In this document: positions 1 through 5,793 of the stretch, one piece after another | Layout: the number at the start of each line of letters is the position of its first letter | Numbering within the stretch: the first letter of the stretch is position 1 | DNA from: Ferroglobus sp. | GTDB taxonomy: Archaea; Halobacteriota; Archaeoglobi; Archaeoglobales; Archaeoglobaceae | Length of the DNA: 9,397 bases | Reading direction: 5' to 3' | Assembly: GCA_015520115.1 (NCBI GenBank) | Contig: WAQS01000092.1 | Location: forward strand, 1 to 9,397 | Made by a program: the position numbers and the translations under genes | The notes under the pieces: model-generated | The model's input: only the letters and a program-made list of their open reading frames with translations | Told to the model about the DNA's origin: nothing | Databases searched by the model: none

Positions 1-200
1 CCAAATTAGCTCTGCCATAGTCGGTAGTTCGTTCTCACGTACTTAAAATGTTGGCGTTAAAGTTAGCTACTGTCATCTGAGATCTGCATTTTGAGAACTA
101 TCGTAGCTCTTCTTCCGCGATTTTAACATCCCCGAAGATTGCGAAAAATAACTTAACTTTAGAACGATTTTAGAACGCAAAGCTATCAATAAAAGTTAGC
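1..200. other. Left flank with no recognisable gene
   Basis: This AT-rich stretch downstream of the tRNA has stops in all frames and no convincing coding signal. A minus-strand ATG at 18-16 opens a frame that leaves the window after six codons, too little to call a gene. I looked for C/D-box guide RNA motifs and found no pair of C and D boxes at sensible spacing. A short T-run just after the tRNA on the minus strand (around 190-195) could help end its transcript. Confidence 0.5.
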
Positions 201-274
201 GGGCCCGGCGGGATTTGAACCCGCGATCTGCAGCTTAGGAGGCTGCCGCCTTATCCTAGCTAGGCTACGGGCCC
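201..274 (-). tRNA. tRNA-Arg (anticodon CCU)
   Basis: The minus strand folds into a complete 74-nt cloverleaf. It has a 7-bp acceptor stem (GGGCCCG with CGGGCCC), a 4-bp D stem (GCCU/AGGC), a 5-bp anticodon stem (GCAGC/GCUGC) closing the loop CUCCUAA, a 5-nt variable loop and a 5-bp T stem (GCGGG/CCCGC) closing UUCAAAU. The anticodon is CCU, which reads AGG arginine codons; AGG and AGA are the common arginine codons in the proteins of this window. There is no intron, and the 3' CCA is not encoded. An A/T-rich element (AAAATAAA on the minus strand, about 24 nt before the tRNA 5' end) could be its TATA box. Confidence 0.96.
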
Positions 275-308
275 TTCTCATAGCGGCTCTTTATTTTACT
301 GATTCTCC

Positions 309-350
309 AAGATTTTAATCTTTTTTGGATGTTGCCGACAGTACATCCAA
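309..350. repeat. Two inverted repeats between tRNA-Arg and the lipoprotein gene
   Basis: A perfect 8-bp inverted repeat has arms TTGGATGT (325-332) and ACATCCAA (343-350) around a 10-nt loop. Just beside it, 309-322 is a second one with arms AAGATT and AATCTT around two T residues, running into a T-tract on the plus strand. The octamer TCCAAGAT occurs at both 306-313 and 346-353. The block lies about 50-70 nt upstream of the tRNA and downstream of the lipoprotein gene, both on the minus strand. It could be a protein-binding site or a 3' processing or termination hairpin. Its function is unknown. Confidence 0.4.
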
Positions 351-417
351 GATGCTTATAAACGTTATCCATGAAGGCAGCATAACTTTGCAATTTTTAA
401 CGACCATTTTAAGAAAA

Positions 418-1128
418 TTATTGAAGTGGGATTCTCGCTATTGGATAACCCAAGCCTTGGAAAGCTGCCTTAACGAGCTTTCCTGAAGGAAAGACCGATA
501 TGACTACCTCTTTTGGAACTTTATCTGATGGATACGTGAAGAGACACAGGCTCGTATAGCTTTCAACGCTCGTGTTCGTGTCAAAGCTGCAGAGTTTGTC
601 GCTTTCAAGGGCGAAGTTCCAAGGAGCAACGAAACCATCTTCGAAAGCAATCCTCGGCTCGACTTTAGTCAGTGTAACCTCTTTATATCCGGGGATTGGT
701 ACGCCGAAGAGTATAAAGAAGAGGTTTGTCCTGACGTTGACTTGGGGAGGAGCTACGCCGGATTCATCGCTTTTTTCGAACTTAACCCTTAGAATTAGCA
801 CATTGGCGTCGCTAATCTTTATGAATTTCTCACCTTTTTCACCTGAAGGATTGTACTTGCCGAACTCGGCTGAGTAAACTTTTCCCCCGTACTCGACTCT
901 TTTACCTTCCGCTACGACCTCTACTGATATTCGATAATTATTGAACGTCAGTTCATTAACGAGTGGCGCGCTTTGATATTTTTCGAGCAAAACCTCTTTT
1001 TGACTTTCAAAGCTTTTGTACCTCACATCGTACATTTTCAACTTTACTTCTTCTTCAGCTTCCTTCTTTTCCGAACAGCCGAGCAGTAGTAGAGGAAGAA
1101 TTAAAGCTATTAACAATGTTAGTCTCAT
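418..1128 (-). CDS. Predicted secreted lipoprotein, function unknown
   Basis: This is a 236-residue protein that I do not recognise. It starts with a typical lipoprotein signal: Met-Arg, a hydrophobic stretch over residues 3-16, then a lipobox ending Leu-Leu-Gly-Cys with Cys18 as the predicted lipidated residue. A short Lys/Glu-rich tether follows. The rest (about 30-236) has no further membrane segment and looks like a beta-rich soluble domain held on the outer face of the membrane. Two cysteines, in DKLCSF and SLCLF about 14 residues apart, could form a disulfide outside the cell. A TATA-like CTTAAG element is centred 27 nt before the ATG, so the transcript may be leaderless. The gene is followed by the tRNA on the same strand. 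Lipid attachment is inferred from the lipobox alone. Confidence 0.75.
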   Translation of the reverse strand: MRLTLLIALILPLLLLGCSEKKEAEEEVKLKMYDVRYKSFESQKEVLLEKYQSAPLVNELTFNNYRISVEVVAEGKRVEYGGKVYSAEFGKYNPSGEKGEKFIKISDANVLILRVKFEKSDESGVAPPQVNVRTNLFFILFGVPIPGYKEVTLTKVEPRIAFEDGFVAPWNFALESDKLCSFDTNTSVESYTSLCLFTYPSDKVPKEVVISVFPSGKLVKAAFQGLGYPIARIPLQ

Positions 1129-1150
1129 GAAATTTTGTAAAATCTGAACC

Positions 1151-1159
1151 TTCTTAAGC
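1151..1159 (-). promoter_or_regulatory. TATA-like element for the lipoprotein gene
   Basis: On the minus strand the sequence reads AAAG followed by CTTAAGAA, centred about 27 nt upstream of the ATG at 1128. That distance would put the archaeal start site at or near the start codon. No GGTGA-type ribosome binding site lies before this ATG, which fits a leaderless mRNA. Confidence 0.3.
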
Positions 1160-1200
1160 TTTACTTTAATTGATGTTAGTCAATAAATAATAAACCAATG

Positions 1201-1206
1201 AAAAAA
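1201..1206 (-). terminator. Oligo-T tract after the DUF5611 gene
   Basis: Directly after the TAA stop, the minus strand has six T residues, followed within 25 nt by more T-rich sequence. Archaeal RNA polymerase ends transcription at such T-tracts without needing a hairpin. It would separate this gene from the lipoprotein gene downstream on the same strand. Confidence 0.35.
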
Positions 1207-1515
1207 TTAACCTTCTTCAACTTCTTTCATCATGTGCTTTCTTCTTTCTTTAGCTGTATATCCCGTCAAATCTTCAAGGAATTTATTGTACTTTTTTATA
1301 GTTTCGAGGGCTACATCGTCGGGAACGTTTTTGTTCGTTTTCGTCTCGACGTAGAGTTTTTTGTTCTCGATCCATGCTACCATTTCTTCCATAGCCCCGA
1401 AGCTTACAATGTACTTGTCTCCGTCTTTCTTGAATTCCCCGAAGTGTTTTTTCAGCATCTCTTCAAGCCTTTCCGTTGTGGCTTTGTAACCTCTTTTGAA
1501 CTTGTACTCCCTCAT
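1207..1515 (-). CDS. DUF5611 family small archaeal protein
   Basis: This 102-residue protein resembles a conserved euryarchaeal family (DUF5611) of unknown function. Seen features are a basic N-terminus (MREYKFKRGYK), an alternating strand region around residues 30-60 with the motif YIVSFGAMEEMVAWIE, and a conserved-looking C-terminal helix pair containing YNKFLEDLTGYTAKERRK. The family name is assigned from memory of that pattern, especially the GYTAKER motif. I chose ATG 1515 over the in-frame ATG at 1587. The longer start would run into the divergent PAC2 gene, and the family begins at MREYKFKRG. The gene has a TATA-like element 25 nt upstream, shared with the PAC2 gene, and no ribosome binding site. 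It is a soluble cytoplasmic protein with no signal sequence. Confidence 0.7.
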   Translation of the reverse strand: MREYKFKRGYKATTERLEEMLKKHFGEFKKDGDKYIVSFGAMEEMVAWIENKKLYVETKTNKNVPDDVALETIKKYNKFLEDLTGYTAKERRKHMMKEVEEG

Positions 1516-1533
1516 GCTCGAACATCTGACAAA

Positions 1534-1545
1534 AGATAAATATCT
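1534..1545. promoter_or_regulatory. Shared divergent TATA element
   Basis: AGATAAATATCT is nearly palindromic and lies in the middle of the 49-bp gap between two divergent genes. Its centre is about 25 nt from the ATG at 1515 on the minus strand and about 25 nt from the ATG at 1565 on the plus strand. TBP-TFB placed here could fire in either direction and start both mRNAs at or next to the start codon. Neither gene has a GGTGA-type ribosome binding site. Confidence 0.5.
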
Positions 1546-1564
1546 CTTTTCATGAGGTTTGTTC

Positions 1565-2284
1565 ATGGAGGTTGAAAGCGAAATCATAGTGGAAAAGCTG
1601 GAAGTTGAAAAACCCCTCCTAATAACGAGCTTTCCGGGAATAGGTCTTGTGGGGACGATAGCAAGCGGTCACATGATCCTTGAATTGAAATTGGAGCAAG
1701 TCGGCGTTCTTGAGTCAAGGTACCTTCCTCCCGTTGCAACTCTATACGAAGGTATAGTTATGCCTCCAATTAGGGTTTACGAGCACAGGGATTACAATTT
1801 CGTTTTGATTCATTCCGACATTCCAGTTGTCCCTCAACTTTCCTACGACATAAGTGCAGCAATTCTCGACTGGGCGCAGGAGATAAATGCAAGCAGAATC
1901 TTGACTTTAGCTGGAATAGCGACGTTTGAAGAAAGCAAAAGAGTTTTTGGAGCTGCGACGAAAAAGGAACTGCTTGAGGAAATAAAGAATTACGTTGAAA
2001 TTTTCAGGATGGGGACTATAAGTGGTGTTGCCGGCAGCATACTCGTTGAATGCGTTGCGAGAAATGTTGATGGCATAGCTTTGCTCGGAGAGACGGTGGG
2101 ATTCAACCCAGACCCCAGAGCTGCTGCGGAAGTAATTAGAGTTATGAACAAGCTGTTCGACTGGGACATAAGCGTGGAGAGGCTTGAGAAGGAGGCTGAG
2201 ATGATAGAGGCTCAAATGCAAAAGCTTGCCGAACAGACGAAGGCTCATGAATTAAAGAAGGAAGAACTTCCGATGTACGGGTGA
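1565..2284 (+). CDS. PAC2-family protein (archaeal proteasome assembly chaperone-like)
   Basis: This 239-residue protein belongs to the PAC2 (PF09754-type) family, which includes the archaeal proteasome chaperones PbaA and PbaB. Seen motifs are the N-terminal PLLITSFPGIGLVGTIAS block (about 18-35), YLPPVATLYEG, the ILTLAGIATFEE segment, the glycine-rich GTISGVAGSILVECVARN block, and the GLNP-like GFNPDPRAAAEVI motif. A charged C-terminal helix (about 203-233) is probably a coiled coil. The protein ends in Met-Tyr-Gly, a match to the hydrophobic-Tyr-X tail by which chaperones and activators dock onto the 20S core. ATG 1565 is preferred to the upstream TTG 1559 because it sits 25 nt from the TATA element. 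It heads a tight run with the DUF473 and biotin carrier genes. A proteasome role is inferred from the family. Confidence 0.85.
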   Translation: MEVESEIIVEKLEVEKPLLITSFPGIGLVGTIASGHMILELKLEQVGVLESRYLPPVATLYEGIVMPPIRVYEHRDYNFVLIHSDIPVVPQLSYDISAAILDWAQEINASRILTLAGIATFEESKRVFGAATKKELLEEIKNYVEIFRMGTISGVAGSILVECVARNVDGIALLGETVGFNPDPRAAAEVIRVMNKLFDWDISVERLEKEAEMIEAQMQKLAEQTKAHELKKEELPMYG

Positions 2285-2288
2285 TAGG

Positions 2289-2678
2289 ATGAGGTGCTGG
2301 ATTCTAACCGGGATATCGAGAAGGGTTATAGATGACATAATCTCTGGATACACGAGAACGATAGAGCTTAGAAGTGCTCACAACGTTTCGATAGCAATTA
2401 AAGCCGAGGTAGGGGACTGTGTTCTCTTAACACCGGCAAGGTTTTACGAGCTTGATAAAGGAATAGTCGGTTTGATAGCCGAGGTTGTTGGGAAGGAAAT
2501 ACATTCCCACTCGATAGTCTTCGCCAAGGAGGGATTTGTCGAAGAAAGCGAAATGACTGCCGTGAGACTAAAGCTTAAACCGAGGGGAATAGGGAGAATC
2601 GTTGCGGTGAGAAAGAAAGAGTTGCTTGGAGAGGTGGAGGGTGAAGTCGTGCAGATAGAGTATTTCTCGGCAAGGTGA
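2289..2678 (+). CDS. DUF473 family protein, function unknown
   Basis: This 129-residue protein matches the archaeal DUF473 family as I remember it. The N-terminus CWILTGISRRVIDDI and the middle TIELRSAHNVSIAIKAEVGDCVLLTP are its hallmarks. The remainder (about 60-125) alternates short hydrophobic strands with charged turns and suggests a small beta-barrel; there is no membrane segment, zinc motif or obvious active site. The start is ATG 2289, four bases after GGTGA (2280-2284), and the TGA of that site is the stop codon of the PAC2 gene, so translation is probably coupled. The same arrangement links it to the biotin carrier gene downstream. No biochemical role is known to me, and the neighbours do not settle one. 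Confidence 0.75.
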   Translation: MRCWILTGISRRVIDDIISGYTRTIELRSAHNVSIAIKAEVGDCVLLTPARFYELDKGIVGLIAEVVGKEIHSHSIVFAKEGFVEESEMTAVRLKLKPRGIGRIVAVRKKELLGEVEGEVVQIEYFSAR

Positions 2679-2682
2679 TTTA

Positions 2683-3102
2683 ATGGGCGTATACAAAGTA
2701 AAAGTGGATGGAAGAGAGCTTGTTGCAAATGTCGAAAGAATTTCGGCTAATAAGTTTAAAGTTGAAGTTGCCGGGAAGGTCGTTGAGGTGGAGCTTGAGA
2801 GCAAAAAGTTCGAGCTTCCAGAAGTTAAGCATGTGTTAATCCACGAGTTTCACGAAACTAAGAGGGAGATAGGGAAGATTCAGAGCAGCGGCAATGCTGT
2901 GACTGCAACAATTCCCGGAACTGTCGTTAAGCTGCTCGTCTCGGAGGGGGAGAAGGTGAAACTTGGAGATCCCCTACTGATACTTGAAGCTATGAAAATG
3001 GAGAACGAAATTGTGTCGCCAAAAGACGGAGTTGTGAAGGAGATAAGGGTTAGGGAAGGTGAGAGGGTAGAGACTGGGCAGGTCTTGATGGTAATAGACT
3101 GA
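2683..3102 (+). CDS. Biotin carboxyl carrier protein (biotin/lipoyl attachment domain)
   Basis: This 139-residue protein carries biotin for a carboxylase or decarboxylase. The C-terminal 70 residues are a biotinyl domain with the motif Glu-Ala-Met-Lys-Met; Lys105 is the predicted biotinylated lysine. The domain has the expected flanks ATIPGTVVKLLVSEGEKVKLGDPL before it and NEIVSPKDGVVKEIRV after it. Residues 1-50 (YKVKVDGRELVANVE) resemble the strand-rich stretch that precedes this domain in pyruvate carboxylase B and oxaloacetate or methylmalonyl-CoA decarboxylase subunits. The linker (about 50-70) is charged rather than the usual Pro/Ala-rich hinge. The ATG follows GGTGA by four bases, and that site includes the stop of the DUF473 gene. 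No carboxylase, carboxyltransferase or biotin ligase gene lies in the window, so its partner enzyme is encoded elsewhere. Confidence 0.9.
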   Translation: MGVYKVKVDGRELVANVERISANKFKVEVAGKVVEVELESKKFELPEVKHVLIHEFHETKREIGKIQSSGNAVTATIPGTVVKLLVSEGEKVKLGDPLLILEAMKMENEIVSPKDGVVKEIRVREGERVETGQVLMVID

Positions 3103-3291
3103 AAGCTCGGAAATTTTTAGGAGGTGCGAAAGGAGCGTTAATCTATCTTCCTTCCCCTTCTTTCAGACAAGCAGTTGACAACTCGAAGATTGCAGCATTC
3201 ACGCTGAGTAAATGGTTTGGTGGAGAATAAATTTTAGAGTTTTGAAGACCAAAACGTACTTAACTCCTCACTTGCTATAGTGGTGATAAAA
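3103..3291. other. Spacer before mcm, with a short open frame
   Basis: This 189-bp gap separates the biotin carrier gene from mcm. The frame ending at the TAA of 3228-3230 is open back into the carrier gene and would read about 43 residues with a protein-like ending (SKWFGGE), but it has no credible start codon. It may be a gene remnant or chance. ATAAATTTTA at about 3227-3236 is a possible TATA element for mcm, which would then have a leader of about 30 nt. I saw no origin-recognition-box-like repeats. Confidence 0.4.
3282..3286 (+). promoter_or_regulatory. Ribosome binding site choosing the mcm start
   Basis: GGTGA lies five bases before ATG 3292. It decides for that ATG over the in-frame GTG codons at 3280 and 3283, which overlap the site itself. 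Confidence 0.6.
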
Positions 3292-5385
3292 ATGTTCAGC
3301 AGTCCGGGAGTTTGGAGGGAGTTTTTCGAAACGTACTATAGAGATGAGATTAACAAACTCGCTGGAAAGAAGCTTAGCGGAGTTAGGGGAAGCATTTACG
3401 TTGACGTAACGAGGGACCTTTTAATTTTCCGGGAAGGAAAGCTCGCGGAAGAGCTTTTCGAGAATCCGGAAGTAGTTATCTCTCACGCTGAGCAGGGATT
3501 GGCTTCGGCTGAAAACATATACGACGTTAGCTTGGAGGGCTGCAAAGTCAGGTTCGTAAATCTTCCCGCATCGCGAAGAATCCTCATAAGAGATTTGAGA
3601 GCCGAGCACATATCCAAGTTTGTTTCGATAGAGGGGATAGTTCGAAAAGTTACCGAAGTCAGACCGAGGATAGTTAAAGCTCTGTTCATCTGCACGAACT
3701 GCGGTAAGGAATTGTTGGTCGATCAGGAGGAGAACGTAATAAAACCTCCCTCTGAATGTAGGGCTTGTCATTCAAAGGGTAGATTTTTACTTATTCCTGA
3801 GAAAAGCGTTTCCGTTGACAGTCAGAGGGTAAAAATTCAGGAATATCCTGAAAATCTTAGGGGAGGGGAGCAACCCCAAATAATTGACGTTCTGCTTGAG
3901 GAGGATATTGCTGGAGAGGTAAATCCCGGGGATAGGGTTATAATAAACGGAATAGTCAAAGCCGTTCCGAGAGGGTCTGGAAAGAAACTCGTTCACATGG
4001 ATCTCCAGATTTACGGGAATTCGGTTGAAGTTCTCCAGCAGGAATATGAGGAATTTGAAATTACCGAGGAGGATAAGAAGAAGATACTTGAGCTGAGCGA
4101 GGACCCGAACATATACGATAAAATCGTTAGAAGCATAGCCCCGTCGATTTACGGATACGAGGACATAAAGCTTGCGATAGCCTTGCAGCTTTTTGGTGGC
4201 GTGCCAAAGAGACTTCCGGACGGGACAGAGATAAGAGGAGACATTCACATTCTTCTTGTCGGAGACCCGGGTGTTGCTAAATCGCAGCTGCTCAGATACG
4301 TTCACAGAATAGCTCCCAGAAGCGTTTATACGACGGGAAAAGGTACCACAACTGCGGGATTAACAGCTACGGCAGTGAGAGACGAAGTTGACGGAAGATG
4401 GACGCTTGAAGCCGGAGCTTTAGTTTTAGCTGATAAGGGTATAGCTCTTGTAGACGAAATCGACAAGATGAGGAACGAGGATAGATCGGCTTTGCATGAA
4501 GCTATGGAGCAGCAAACGATAAGCGTTGCTAAAGCCGGAATAAACGCGACGCTGAAAGCAAGATGCGCTTTGCTTGGAGCAGCAAATCCAAAGTACGGGA
4601 GGTTCGATAAGTACACTCCAATAGCCGAACAGATCGATCTGTCACCGACCCTACTTTCGAGATTTGATTTGATTTTCGTGATGACCGACGATCCGGACGA
4701 AGAGAGGGATGCGGCTTTAGCCAAACATATCCTCGAAACCCACGAGCTTGGGGAAAAGCTTGCGAAATTCAAGAACGTTGTTGCTTCGGGCTTGAGCAAA
4801 GAAGCGTTGGAAGTCGAATCTGAAAAAGTTAAGCCATTAATAGAGCCGGAGCTTTTGAGGAAGTACATAGCCTATGCGAAGAGGACGGTGTTTCCGGTTC
4901 TAACGGAGGAGGCTAAGCAGAAGATAATAGAGTTCTATCTCAGCATGAGGGGCAGAATAAAGGAGAACTCCCCCGTTCCTATAACAGCGAGGCAACTTGA
5001 AGCTTTGATAAGGCTTGCTGAAGCGTCTGCAAGAATAAGGTTGAGCGACAAGATAACGGCTGAGGACGTGGAGAGGGTCATTAGGATAACAAAGAGGAGT
5101 CTGGAACAGATAGCCATAGATCCGGAAACCGGAGAAATAGATATTGATTACGCCTTCAGCGGCACATCGAAAAGCCAGAGAGACAGAATTCTCACGATAA
5201 AGAAGATAGTCGAAGACTTAGAGAAAGAGTTCGAGAAAGGAGTGCCTGAGAAGGAAATTCTTGAAGAAGCTGAGAAGAGGGGAATAGATAAAGCAAAGGC
5301 AAGGGAACTTTTGTACAAGATGAGGGAGAGGGGAGAGCTCTACTGTCCGAGACCTGATCACTACAGAGTTGTGCACAGCTACTAA
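3292..5385 (+). CDS. mcm: Replicative DNA helicase MCM
   Basis: This is the archaeal minichromosome maintenance helicase, the homohexameric ATPase that unwinds DNA at replication forks. At 697 residues it has the usual length and is not interrupted by an intein. An N-terminal domain (about 1-260) contains a four-cysteine zinc site (Cys134, Cys137, Cys156, Cys159). The AAA+ core has the Walker A variant GDPGVAKS (about 324-331), Walker B VDEIDK (387-392, with Asp388 and Glu389), sensor 1 Asn432 in [10 protein letters not shown], and the arginine finger Arg457 in LLSRFD. The last 80 residues form the expected winged helix. The start is ATG 3292 with GGTGA five bases upstream. The gene appears monocistronic and meets the DUF35 gene tail to tail with nine bases between the stop codons. 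Confidence 0.98.
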   Translation: MFSSPGVWREFFETYYRDEINKLAGKKLSGVRGSIYVDVTRDLLIFREGKLAEELFENPEVVISHAEQGLASAENIYDVSLEGCKVRFVNLPASRRILIRDLRAEHISKFVSIEGIVRKVTEVRPRIVKALFICTNCGKELLVDQEENVIKPPSECRACHSKGRFLLIPEKSVSVDSQRVKIQEYPENLRGGEQPQIIDVLLEEDIAGEVNPGDRVIINGIVKAVPRGSGKKLVHMDLQIYGNSVEVLQQEYEEFEITEEDKKKILELSEDPNIYDKIVRSIAPSIYGYEDIKLAIALQLFGGVPKRLPDGTEIRGDIHILLVGDPGVAKSQLLRYVHRIAPRSVYTTGKGTTTAGLTATAVRDEVDGRWTLEAGALVLADKGIALVDEIDKMRNEDRSALHEAMEQQTISVAKAGINATLKARCALLGAANPKYGRFDKYTPIAEQIDLSPTLLSRFDLIFVMTDDPDEERDAALAKHILETHELGEKLAKFKNVVASGLSKEALEVESEKVKPLIEPELLRKYIAYAKRTVFPVLTEEAKQKIIEFYLSMRGRIKENSPVPITARQLEALIRLAEASARIRLSDKITAEDVERVIRITKRSLEQIAIDPETGEIDIDYAFSGTSKSQRDRILTIKKIVEDLEKEFEKGVPEKEILEEAEKRGIDKAKARELLYKMRERGELYCPRPDHYRVVHSY

Positions 5386-5390
5386 AAAAA
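5384..5390 (-). terminator. Oligo-T tract ending the mevalonate operon
   Basis: On the minus strand, seven T residues occur five bases after the DUF35 stop codon, a typical archaeal intrinsic termination signal. The tract overlaps the stop codon of the convergent mcm gene, so it serves double duty in a nine-base intergenic gap. Confidence 0.45.
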
Positions 5391-5394
5391 TAAT

Positions 5395-5781
5395 TTAGAT
5401 TAGCTCAAATTTAGTTCCGTAGTAGATTATTCCGTCCTCCCCCTCTTCCGAGTACTTCCTGAAAACGGCTCTAACCCTTTTTCCTATTTCAACTTCCTCT
5501 GGCTTGCAGCAAATTTGGGCAGTTACCACTGCTCCGCAGTCGAGTTTGACCAAGCCGACAACGTAGGGTTTTTGAAGCTTGAAGTCATCTGGAGCGTCGT
5601 GAACGACCGTGTAGCTTAAAATCGTTCCTTCGCTTCCGAGCGGCACCTCTTTTATCGAACCCTTTCTTCTGCACTTCGGACAGAGGTTTCTTGGGGGGTG
5701 GTAGTACTCTCCGCAGTTCTCGCAGTAGCTTCCCACGAGCCGATATCTGTACTTTATCTTTCTCCAAAATCTCGGAAGCAA
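5395..5781 (-). CDS. DUF35 Zn-ribbon/OB-fold protein, thiolase-HMGS bridging subunit
   Basis: This 128-residue protein has the standard DUF35 layout. An N-terminal helix rich in Arg/Lys/Tyr leads into a rubredoxin-like zinc ribbon (Cys20, Cys23, Cys34, Cys37), followed by an OB-fold (about 45-125) with the motif GTILSYTVVHDAPDDF. In archaea a DUF35 protein encoded beside HMG-CoA synthase and acetoacetyl-CoA thiolase holds the two enzymes together and provides a shared CoA-binding site, so that the intermediate is passed on directly. Gene order here matches that complex. The start is a TTG at 5781: there is no nearby ATG, and GGAGGTGA ends four bases upstream. That site is formed by the last codons and the stop of the thiolase gene, which implies coupled translation. 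The zinc cysteines are all present, so the scaffold looks intact. Confidence 0.88.
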   Translation of the reverse strand: MLPRFWRKIKYRYRLVGSYCENCGEYYHPPRNLCPKCRRKGSIKEVPLGSEGTILSYTVVHDAPDDFKLQKPYVVGLVKLDCGAVVTAQICCKPEEVEIGKRVRAVFRKYSEEGEDGIIYYGTKFELI

Positions 5782-5785
5782 GATT

Positions 5786-5793
5786 TCACCTCC
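5786..5793 (-). promoter_or_regulatory. Strong ribosome binding site for the TTG start of the DUF35 gene
   Basis: GGAGGTGA on the minus strand contains the last Arg codons and the TGA stop of the thiolase gene and ends four bases before TTG 5781. It is the strongest such site in the window and supports the TTG start. Confidence 0.7.

Noticed and set aside
1..18. Minus-strand start of a gene running off the left edge (ATG GCA GAG)
   Set aside because: Only six codons are visible and there is no ribosome binding site or clear TATA element, so it cannot be supported.
37..46. Decamer ACGTACTTAA repeated at 3254-3263, as a shared regulatory motif
   Set aside because: Ten-base matches are expected many times by chance in a window of this size, and the two sites have unrelated contexts.
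61..170. C/D-box guide RNA in the left flank
   Set aside because: A weak C-box-like AGATGA occurs on the minus strand but no D box follows at suitable spacing.
1198..1539. Plus-strand open frame opposite the DUF5611 gene
   Set aside because: Its Phe/Ser-rich translation is the antisense of the minus-strand gene, which has family resemblance and a promoter.
1516..1587. Longer N-terminus for the DUF5611 protein from ATG 1587
   Set aside because: It would overlap the divergent PAC2 start and remove the shared promoter; the family begins at MREYKFKRG.
4261..4285. Possible intein at the MCM Walker A site, a common insertion point in archaea
   Set aside because: The protein has normal length and continuous motifs with no inserted splicing or endonuclease domain.
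3787..4868. Two minus-strand open frames inside mcm
   Set aside because: They are antisense shadows of the conserved AAA+ helicase, with Ser/Leu-rich low-quality translations and no promoter or ribosome binding site.
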